A stretch of DNA of 44,009 nt from Gammaproteobacteria bacterium. GTDB lineage: Bacteria > Pseudomonadota > Gammaproteobacteria > Chromatiales > Chromatiaceae. Under the pieces are notes generated by a model. That model ran no database searches and was not told the origin of the DNA. It saw only the letters and a program-made list of their open reading frames with translations. Both the position numbers and the translations under genes were made by a program. This document shows, in pieces, positions 32,925 to 39,866 of the stretch (within the stretch, counting starts at the first letter, position 1; each line of letters opens with the position of its first letter). Where the stretch lies: positions 1-44,009 of the forward strand of contig SACH01000021.1 in NCBI GenBank assembly GCA_009928645.1. The letters run 5' to 3'.

Positions 32925-33150
32925 CCCGCCATGCCTGAAACCTCTGGCGCTGAACCTGATACCCACCACCCGGCTTCCATGCATCGGCTCGCCACAATCC
33001 CGCTGCTGAAAGACGAAGCGGGTGGCTTTCAGGCTGACTGCCATGAGGCGAGGCAGCCACCCCCCGGAACATGAAAGGCTTCCCCGTGACTCTCACGCCA
33101 ACCCTCGGAACACCACGCCGAAAACGCAACGCCCTGAACCGGAATTCGTT

Positions 33151-34530
33151 ATGAGCATCAAAGAGTACCGCACCGCCGCCGAGGCCCGTGGCGGCCTGCT
33201 GGTGATGAAGCACACCCCCGGGGTCGCCTTTGGCGACCGGGTGCTGATCAAGGACCATAGCGGCGGCCGGCGCAATGGCCAGGTCATCCGCGCCAGCGAC
33301 GACGAGACCCTGATCCTGGTCTTCGAGGGTGTCGAGGATCTGGACCTGGAGTCCACCTGGGTGCGCTTCCTCGACGAACCGGTGGAGATCGCCTTGTCGC
33401 CGGAGCTCCTCGGCCGGGTCTTCAACGGCCTGGGAGAACCCAAGGACGACCGCCCGCCCATCCTGTCCAACATCCGCCGTCCCGTCGGCGGCTCCGCCAT
33501 CAATCCGGCGGCGCGCACCTATCCCCGGGAGTTCATCCAGACCGGCATCTCCACCATCGACGGCCTCAACTCCCTGGTACGCGGCCAGAAGCTGCCGATC
33601 TTCTCCGGCTCCGGCCTGCCCCACAACCGCCTGGCCGCCCAGATCGTGCGCCAGGCCAAGCTCAAGGACGAGGACACCAGCTTCTCGGTGGTCTTCGCCG
33701 CCATGGGCGTCTCCTATGCCGACGCCAAATTCTTCCGCGACGAGTTCGCCAGTTCCGGCGTACTGCGCAACGTGGTCATGTTCATCAACCTGGCGGACGA
33801 CCCGCCGGTGGAGCGCCTGACCCTGCCCCGCACCGCCCTCACCGCTGCCGAGTACCTGGCCTACGACCTGGACCGCCACGTGTTGGTGGTCATGACCGAC
33901 ATGACCTACTACGCCGAGGCCCTGCGCGAGGTGGCCACCGCCAAGGGCGACGTCCCGGCACGCAAGGGCTATCCCGGCTACCTCTACTCCGACCTGGCCG
34001 AGATCTACGAGCGCTGCGGGCGCATCCATCAGCGCCACGGCTCCATCACCATGATGCCGGTGGTGTCCATGCCCTCGGACGACATCACCCACCCCATCCC
34101 CGACCTGACCGGCTACATCACCGAGGGTCAGATCGTGCTGTCGCGGGAGCTGCACAACCAGGGCATCTACCCGCCGGTGCACATCTCCCCCAGCCTGTCG
34201 CGCCTGATGAAGGACGGCATCGGCAAGGACGACACCCGCGAGGATCACCCCCGGGTTGCCGCCCAGCTCTATGCCCTCTACGCCCGCGCCCTGGAGACGC
34301 GCAACCTGGCCTCCATCATCGGCGCCGACGAGTTGTCGGAACGCGACAAGCGCTTCCTGCGCTTCGCCGACGCCTTCGACCAGCGCTTCGTCGGCCAGGG
34401 GGAGGCCGAAGACCGCTCCATCGAGGCCACCCTCAACCTGGCCTGGGAACTGATATCGACCTTCCCCCGCGACACCTTGACGCGCATGAGCGAGACCGAC
34501 CTGGCCAAGTATTACCAGGGCGCGGACTAA
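33151..34530 (+). CDS. ntpB: V/A-type ATPase subunit B
   Basis: A 459-residue regulatory nucleotide-binding subunit. It has LPIFSGSGLPHNRLAAQI (no full Walker A, as is normal for B) and MTYYAEALREV with SMPSDDITHPIPDLTGYITEG (short form DDITHPIPDLTGY). The start at 33151 follows the A gene by 226 bp of non-coding or leader sequence, an unusually wide gap inside this operon. Confidence 0.95.
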   Translation: MSIKEYRTAAEARGGLLVMKHTPGVAFGDRVLIKDHSGGRRNGQVIRASDDETLILVFEGVEDLDLESTWVRFLDEPVEIALSPELLGRVFNGLGEPKDDRPPILSNIRRPVGGSAINPAARTYPREFIQTGISTIDGLNSLVRGQKLPIFSGSGLPHNRLAAQIVRQAKLKDEDTSFSVVFAAMGVSYADAKFFRDEFASSGVLRNVVMFINLADDPPVERLTLPRTALTAAEYLAYDLDRHVLVVMTDMTYYAEALREVATAKGDVPARKGYPGYLYSDLAEIYERCGRIHQRHGSITMMPVVSMPSDDITHPIPDLTGYITEGQIVLSRELHNQGIYPPVHISPSLSRLMKDGIGKDDTREDHPRVAAQLYALYARALETRNLASIIGADELSERDKRFLRFADAFDQRFVGQGEAEDRSIEATLNLAWELISTFPRDTLTRMSETDLAKYYQGAD

Positions 34531-34537
34531 ACCCAAG

Positions 34538-35161
34538 ATGGCGCAACAATTCATCAAGGTCCCGCCGACCAAGAACACCCTGCTCAAGCTCAAGAAGCAG
34601 GTCAAGTTCCTGGAGGAGGGCCACGACCTGCTGGAGCGTAAACGGGAACTGCTGACCCGGCTGGTCTACGAGCGCATCGGCGAATACCGCCGCCTGCGCC
34701 AGGAGGCGGAGGCGGTGCTGGTCCAGGCTTACGAGTGCTTGGGCATCAGTCACCTGCGCATGGGCAGTCGCGGCATCCATCAGGCGGCCCTGGGTTCGGA
34801 ACTGGCGCTCAAGGTCGATATCCTGCCGCGGCGCAGTTTGGGGGTGGAGTACCCCGCCGTGACCGCCGAGCGCCTGCCCCTCAAGCCCGTAGGCCTGCTG
34901 GGGACCGACGCCAGTTTCGACAATACCCGCGCCTACCTGGCGGATCTGGCCGTGACCCTGGCGCGCTTAGGGGAGGTGGAGATCGCCCTACACCGGCTGA
35001 TGGAGGAGCAGCGCAAGGCCCAGAAGCGGGTCAATGCCCTGAAATACAACATCATCCCCCTCTACCGCCGGACCATCCATTTCATCCAGTCCAGCCTGGA
35101 GGAGGAGGAGCGCAATACGCTCTTCCAGGTCAAACGCTTACGGGAGCGGGCCCAGGGTTAG
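34538..35161 (+). CDS. ntpD: V/A-type ATPase subunit D
   Basis: A 207-residue central-shaft subunit made mainly of two long helices: KVPPTKNTLLKLKKQVKFLE (short form PPTKNTLLKLK) at the start and RVNALKYNIIPLYRRTIHFI (short form NALKYNIIPLYRRTI) near the end are the family marks. It is the last gene of the ATPase operon, 7 bp after subunit B. Confidence 0.93.
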   Translation: MAQQFIKVPPTKNTLLKLKKQVKFLEEGHDLLERKRELLTRLVYERIGEYRRLRQEAEAVLVQAYECLGISHLRMGSRGIHQAALGSELALKVDILPRRSLGVEYPAVTAERLPLKPVGLLGTDASFDNTRAYLADLAVTLARLGEVEIALHRLMEEQRKAQKRVNALKYNIIPLYRRTIHFIQSSLEEEERNTLFQVKRLRERAQG

Positions 35162-35172
35162 GGCCAGAGAAG

Positions 35173-35188
35173 GGGATCATCTGATCCC
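35173..35188. terminator. Stem-loop between convergent genes
   Basis: GGGATCA-TC-TGATCCC lies between the ATPase operon end and the convergent small gene at 35202. It lacks a strong T-run. It may act as a weak two-way terminator. Confidence 0.45.
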
Positions 35189-35201
35189 TGGCTGAGCGAC
35201 C

Positions 35202-35480
35202 TCAGCCCGACGATGGGAGGTAGCGGGCAAGCGCGCCGCGATAAGTGCTGACCCTGACCTGGTCCGCCGGATCGTCCATGAAGGCCCGCTGCGCCTGAAA
35301 CAACAGGGTCCGATGATCGCCGCCCTGCTTCTTGGCCGAGACGGTACCAGCCGGTGGGGCGCCCGCCTTAGCAGCCTTCATGGCCTTGACGGTACCGAGG
35401 GATTTGGCAGCCTTGGCAGGCTTCGCGGCTTTGAGTGACTTGGGGATCTTGCTGTCGGCAAGGGTGTTGATCCGTGACAT
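35202..35480 (-). CDS. Small Lys/Ala-rich basic protein next to phasin
   Basis: A 92-residue protein. Residues 12-45 are a low-complexity basic stretch with repeated AAK and KAAK units (LKAAKPAKAAKSLGTVKAMK, 20 residues, continuing with AAKAG), followed by a short globular part ending RGALARYLPSSG. Such tails resemble the histone-like C-terminus of PhaF and H1-like proteins that bind DNA. AGGA precedes ATG 35480. It is located downstream of a phasin gene on the same strand. A role tying PHA granules to DNA is possible but unproven. Confidence 0.6.
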   Translation of the reverse strand: MSRINTLADSKIPKSLKAAKPAKAAKSLGTVKAMKAAKAGAPPAGTVSAKKQGGDHRTLLFQAQRAFMDDPADQVRVSTYRGALARYLPSSG

Positions 35481-35568
35481 AGGCGTATTCCTGAGGTGAT
35501 GACAGAAGTGCCGGTCCCTCCCTGGACCCTTTGGGCACTTTCCCGGGCCGTTAGAATGCCTGAACCGC

Positions 35569-35946
35569 TCAGACGGCGGGCATCACCTTACGCAGATCGA
35601 CCTGCATCTCTTCCAGGTTCTTCTTGAACCAGGACTGGTACTCCCCCCGCACCTCACCCGACAGGGCCAGGTTGTCGCGGGACTCTTCCATGACCACCTT
35701 ACCCAGATCCTGGAGGGCTCCCACTTGCCCTTTGAAGAGCTCGTTGTAGCCCTTGGCGCCGACCGTCAGGGTCAGCATGCGGTTGCCATGCTCCATGAGC
35801 ATGCCCATCGCGGTCATCTGCTTGGCGGCCATACGCTCAAAGAGGCCCATGTTCAGCGCGCCGAGGCTGGTCATGCGCTCCATGCCCTTGTTGGTCAGGT
35901 CAGTCATGGTGTGCAGGGTATCGTTCATGGTCTTGGTGACGGTCAT
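35569..35946 (-). CDS. Phasin (PHA granule-associated protein)
   Basis: A 125-residue, mainly helical amphipathic protein: MERMTSLGALNMGLFERMAA (20 residues) and LFKGQVGALQDLGKVVMEES, typical of the phasin_2-like proteins that coat polyhydroxyalkanoate granules. Many methionines, no cysteines. ATG 35946 has GGAG before it. Upstream codons in the ORF are unlikely to be used. Purple sulfur bacteria store PHA, so the call fits the presumed host. Confidence 0.8.
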   Translation of the reverse strand: MTVTKTMNDTLHTMTDLTNKGMERMTSLGALNMGLFERMAAKQMTAMGMLMEHGNRMLTLTVGAKGYNELFKGQVGALQDLGKVVMEESRDNLALSGEVRGEYQSWFKKNLEEMQVDLRKVMPAV

Positions 35947-35990
35947 GGTCTTGCTCCAAAGATTGTTGAGAATGAAGGGTGAATTGTTGC

Positions 35991-36009
35991 GTTGCAGCAT
36001 TTGTTGCAG
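35991..36009 (-). promoter_or_regulatory. Repeated GTTGCAG boxes upstream of phasin
   Basis: GTTGCAG occurs at 35991-35997 and 36003-36009, a 12-bp period, with further TGCA strings around. TGC-rich sites upstream of phasin genes are bound by PhaR in other bacteria. A similar role here is a guess. Confidence 0.35.
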
Positions 36010-36227
36010 TGCACAATAACGACCTAGCCTGCCCCTGTCAAGCCTTATCCCGCCTTCACCCTAACCTGATCCTCTCAGGCGTCCCCCAGCCGAGGGCACC
36101 CGACCCGGAACAAACCAGGCGGCCTGGTGCTGGGCATTGACCCCAAACGATCTGATCAGCTTGAAGGTTCCGCGACCGGCCCCAGCTTTACCTGACCCTT
36201 CACTGTTCGGACCAGGACATTACCCCC

Positions 36228-36632
36228 ATGCCCCCCTTCCTCCCCCAGAACGACCTGGAGCGCCAGCTCATCGCCGCCCAGGAAGGCCAGATCCCGGCCG
36301 AGGACTTCATCGCCACCCTGCTTGGCGCCGAGGTCTTCATGCCGATCTATGAGCGCCATCAGATCGGTGGTCTGCAGACGGACCCGCTCGCCCGTCCCCT
36401 CAAGATCGAGACCGACCACGGTGAGGTCCTGGTCCTCTTCACCAGCCCGGAGCGGGCCAAAGGCTTCGTCCAGGACTTTCCCGGCTACGGTGGGGGTCTG
36501 GTGGTGGAATTCACCTGGATCCTGGAGAAGCTGGGTATCGGTTATGCCATCAGCCTCAACCCTGGTGAAACCGTTGGCATCGACCTCGAGGCCCAGGATC
36601 TGGAGCGAATGGCCCAGATGCGGACCCATTGA
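36228..36632 (+). CDS. SseB-family protein
   Basis: A 134-residue soluble protein with the SseB N-terminal domain pattern: LERQLIAAQEGQIPAEDFIA, EVFMPIYER, GEVLVLFTSPERAKGFVQDF and the closing NPGETVGIDL. The cellular role of such stand-alone domains is poorly known. Divergent from the phasin. Confidence 0.8.
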   Translation: MPPFLPQNDLERQLIAAQEGQIPAEDFIATLLGAEVFMPIYERHQIGGLQTDPLARPLKIETDHGEVLVLFTSPERAKGFVQDFPGYGGGLVVEFTWILEKLGIGYAISLNPGETVGIDLEAQDLERMAQMRTH

Positions 36633-36726
36633 AACCCCCGCCAGAGGCACCCTGCCCGCGACCCCCGCCATGATGGCTTGACCCCGCCGGGATCATTGAT
36701 CTGAGAGGCGTGCCACCCCCCTGACA

Positions 36727-38685
36727 ATGAAAGTCTTTGCCGGGACTTTCAGGATAAGATGCCTGGCCATGCAGCTCGTGCGTCGCCTGACGGCGTTGAT
36801 CCTCCTCTGGCTCCTGGCCGGCCCCCTCGCGGGCTCGCCACCCCCCGCCCTGCCCCTCCCCGCTGCCGGCAAGCTCGACCTGACCAGCCACCTGGAATAC
36901 CTCCCCGATCCGGGAGGGACCTGGGGGATCGGCGCGGTGGCCGGCGTGCTGGCCGCACAGTTCACCCCCCTGCCCCGCCAGCCGCCGACACCCTTGGCGA
37001 CCTCCAGAAGCCCTGAGGATGCCCTCTGGTTGCGCTTCACCCTGGAGCGCGGTCCAGGCGGACCGGATGAGGCCTGGCTTGAGGTGGCCCCCGCCACCCT
37101 CGACGACCTGCGGCTTTTCCTCCCGCAACCCGCGGGCGGCTACACGGAGCGGCGTTCGGGTCAGGTCTGGCCTTGGGCGGAACGGGAAGTGGATTACCGC
37201 CAGCCGCTCTTCCGCCTGAAACCCGCTGCCGGCCCGACAACCTACTATCTGCGCCTGCAGACATCGCTCGTCACCCGCCCGGTGCTGACCCTCTGGCCCC
37301 CCCTGGCCTTCACCGAGGCGGCCATGGCGGAGGCCCGGATCTGGGGACTCTACTTCGGCGTCTATGCCCTCATTGCCCTGCTCCATGCCTTTTTCTGGAT
37401 GTGGAGCCAGGAGCGCATCCACTATCTCTTCACCCTCTACGTCGCCCTCAACCTGTTGGCCGCCCTCCTCGCCGGAGGCTGGCTGCAGCAGGCCCAGCCA
37501 GGCTTCTGGCTTCCCGGTCTGGCCAACGGCGTGATGGTCGCCTTGCTCTGCCTGTCCCTGCCGGTGATGCAGCGCTTTAGTCTCGACTATGTCGGTTTAC
37601 TGCGGCATACCCCCTTCTGGCGACGACAGTCGCTCCTGGTCGCCAATCTGGTTGCCAGTCTGGGCCTGTTCCTGGTCCTGGGCGGCCTCCCCGGCCTGGC
37701 CCTGGCCCTGGCCTGGCCTGCCACCGGCCTCTTCATCGCCCTCTCCCTGCTCCTGGCCCTGGGCCCGGCCTGGCGCGGCGACGAGCAGGCCCGCACCTTC
37801 ATCCTGGCCTTCGGCCTCTACGGCCTGGGATTGACGATCAACCTGGCCCGGAACCGGGGCTGGCTGCCGCCCGGGCTGCTGAGCGACCAGGGTCTGGCCA
37901 CGGGCGCCCTGCTCCAGACCCTGGTGCTGAGCCTGGCGATCTTCTCCGGCCATAAACGCCTGCGGCGGGAGAAGGCGCTGGCGGAGGCCCAGGCGGCGGC
38001 GGAACGCCGGTTGCGGGAGGAGCAGGCGGACTTTCTCGCCCTGGTCTCCCACGAGGTGCGCACCCCCCTGAGCATTATCGCCGCGGCCACGCACAACCTG
38101 TTGTTGGACCCGACCCTGGACGCGAAGGGCCGGGCCCGGGGCGAGAAGATCCGCCGCGCCAGCGAGCGGTTGACCCGACTGATGGACGATTACCTGTCGG
38201 CGGAACGCCTGGCCAGCGCCGACGCCCCCCTGCGGCGGGGGCCCCTGGATCTGCAGCGGATCTGCCGTGCCGCCATGGACGACCTGCGCGATACGCCGGG
38301 CCCCGAGATGATCCTGGATCCCACCCCGGTCCCGCCCGGCACCGGCGACGCCGACCTACTGCGCTTGGCCATCCGCAACCTGCTGCAGAACGCCCGCCGC
38401 CACTCGCCACCCACGTACCCGGTAGCGATCAGCCTGGAGGTGGCGGAGGGAGGGCTGTGCGTCCGGGTCCGGGATGAGGGGGCGGGGGTGCCGGTGGCGG
38501 ATTTGCCGTTGATCTTCCGCCGCTTCCGGCGCGGTCACAACAGTACGGAGGCCGGCGCGGGCCTGGGCCTCTATCTGGTGGACAAGGTGGCCCGCCGCCA
38601 TGGGGGACGGGTGGAGGTGACCAACCTGGTGGCTGGCGGCTGTGAGTTCAGCCTCTGGCTGCCCCTGGAGGAGGCGGGCCCGTAA
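36727..38685 (+). CDS. Membrane histidine kinase (7TMR-DISM type)
   Basis: A 652-residue sensor. A signal-like helix (about 18-36) is followed by a periplasmic 7TMR-DISM domain (about 45-198), seven membrane helices (about 204-410), a short coiled coil, and a HisKA domain with the phosphorylated H442 (ALVSHEVRTPLSI). The ATPase domain has NLLQNARRHS, VRDEGAGVP and GAGLGLYLV. ATG 36769 is an alternative start. It faces the response regulator gene tail to tail, so the two are not one operon but are likely partners. Confidence 0.88.
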   Translation: MKVFAGTFRIRCLAMQLVRRLTALILLWLLAGPLAGSPPPALPLPAAGKLDLTSHLEYLPDPGGTWGIGAVAGVLAAQFTPLPRQPPTPLATSRSPEDALWLRFTLERGPGGPDEAWLEVAPATLDDLRLFLPQPAGGYTERRSGQVWPWAEREVDYRQPLFRLKPAAGPTTYYLRLQTSLVTRPVLTLWPPLAFTEAAMAEARIWGLYFGVYALIALLHAFFWMWSQERIHYLFTLYVALNLLAALLAGGWLQQAQPGFWLPGLANGVMVALLCLSLPVMQRFSLDYVGLLRHTPFWRRQSLLVANLVASLGLFLVLGGLPGLALALAWPATGLFIALSLLLALGPAWRGDEQARTFILAFGLYGLGLTINLARNRGWLPPGLLSDQGLATGALLQTLVLSLAIFSGHKRLRREKALAEAQAAAERRLREEQADFLALVSHEVRTPLSIIAAATHNLLLDPTLDAKGRARGEKIRRASERLTRLMDDYLSAERLASADAPLRRGPLDLQRICRAAMDDLRDTPGPEMILDPTPVPPGTGDADLLRLAIRNLLQNARRHSPPTYPVAISLEVAEGGLCVRVRDEGAGVPVADLPLIFRRFRRGHNSTEAGAGLGLYLVDKVARRHGGRVEVTNLVAGGCEFSLWLPLEEAGP

Positions 38686-38753
38686 CCCCGGCATGACGGG
38701 ACGCGCCGCGGTTGGCGTCGCGACGGGGGGCGCCTGATGATGCCTGGCCCCGC

Positions 38754-39431
38754 TCATCCCTTTTCGGCGACCAGTTCCTCCACCAGCACATAACCTAGTC
38801 CGTGCCGGGTCTGCACGGGGAGGTCCGCCGCGGAGGCCTCCCGGACCTTCCGCCGCAGGCGACGCAACAGGGCGTCCAGATTGCGCGGATCATAGCTGAG
38901 GTAATCCCGCCCCAGTTCCTGGATGATCTGGCGCCGGTCCAGGGGCAGGTTGAGGTGGGCACCCAGGATGGCCAGGAAGGCCGCCTCCAGACCGGTCAGT
39001 TCGATCCTTTTCCCATTCGGCGCCTGGAGCAGCCCCAAGGCCAGGTTCAGGCGCCAGTGGGCGTCGAGGTGGAGGCGCCGGGCCAAGGATTTCAGAATGA
39101 CCGCCAGTTCGTCCAGGCGCACCGGCTTGGTGAGGTAGTGATCGGCCCCGGTCTCATAACCGGCAATGCGCTCCGCAGCGGCATCCCGGGCGGTCAAGAG
39201 GACGTAGCCACAGGGCCAGCCCGCCGCCCGCCCCTCCCCGATCAGTTCCAGGCCATCGCCATCGGGCAGGCGACGGTCGAGGAGGGCGATTTCGCAGGGT
39301 TCCGCCGCCATGAGGGCACGGAATTCCTGCCGCGACCCGGCCTCACGGACGGCGTGGCCCTCGCCGCGCAGAAAGTCCGCGACCTCCTCCCGCAGATCGC
39401 GGTCGTCCTCCACCAGTAAAATCCTCGCCAT
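38754..39431 (-). CDS. OmpR/PhoB-type response regulator
   Basis: A 225-residue regulator (ATG 39431, the better distance from GGAGGAGGG; ATG 39437 adds two residues). The receiver domain has the acidic pair in VEDDRD and the phospho-acceptor D52 (ALLDRRLPDGDGL), then LLTARDAAAERIAGYETGAD (20 residues) and KPVRLDEL. The C-terminal winged helix (about 130-222) ends RTRHGLGYVLVEE-like. Probable partner of the neighbouring kinase. Targets unknown. Confidence 0.87.
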   Translation of the reverse strand: MARILLVEDDRDLREEVADFLRGEGHAVREAGSRQEFRALMAAEPCEIALLDRRLPDGDGLELIGEGRAAGWPCGYVLLTARDAAAERIAGYETGADHYLTKPVRLDELAVILKSLARRLHLDAHWRLNLALGLLQAPNGKRIELTGLEAAFLAILGAHLNLPLDRRQIIQELGRDYLSYDPRNLDALLRRLRRKVREASAADLPVQTRHGLGYVLVEELVAEKG

Positions 39432-39437
39432 CCTCAT

Positions 39438-39773
39438 CCCTCCTCCAGGCAGATCCTCGTCTCAGCGCTCAAGCAATATCAGGCAGGGTTACTTGGGTCA
39501 ATAGCATTAGGGTTGCCGGTCAAGACACCGAGGTTCCAGGCAGGGTGGACATGGATTGGCGCTGGGTGTGAATCAGCCTGGCGACCCCTCCGCCATCTCG
39601 GGCGACGGCAGATGACAGCTAGCCTCCCCGTACCCAGGCAGGGCTCCTGCCGTGATATCCCGGCAATATGCGATCATAGCGCCCGCCCTCCCCCTACCCA
39701 TCCCTACCCCAAGCATTTCAGTTTTTGGTCGGGCGGACAAGAGAGGATCGCGAACACCACAAAGGGATCGGCG
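39438..39773. other. Intergenic region before the MFS operon
   Basis: About 335 bp without a clear gene. It has a small perfect stem-loop GGCAGG-GCT-CCTGCC at 39637-39651. No convincing promoter was found by eye. Confidence 0.4.
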
Positions 39774-39866
39774 ATGGCTAAAACGTACCCCGAGGAATAT
39801 CCCGTCAACCTTGTCATCCGGGAACCAAGTTGGTCACACACCTTCTGGAGTCGCGATGATCGGTGA
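39774..39866 (+). CDS. 30-codon leader ORF overlapping the MFS gene start
   Basis: ATG 39774 (AAGGGAT before it) opens a 30-residue peptide starting MAKTYPEEYPVNLVI. It contains two Trp and ends RDDR. Its stop (39864-39866) lies 8 nt past the start of the MFS fusion gene at 39856, in a different frame. This arrangement suits translational coupling or a regulatory leader peptide. It may also be a chance ORF. Confidence 0.35.
   Translation: MAKTYPEEYPVNLVIREPSWSHTFWSRDDR

Noticed and set aside
31005-33044. Long minus-strand ORF opposite ATPase subunit A
   Set aside because: Shadow frame. Subunit A on the plus strand is unambiguous.
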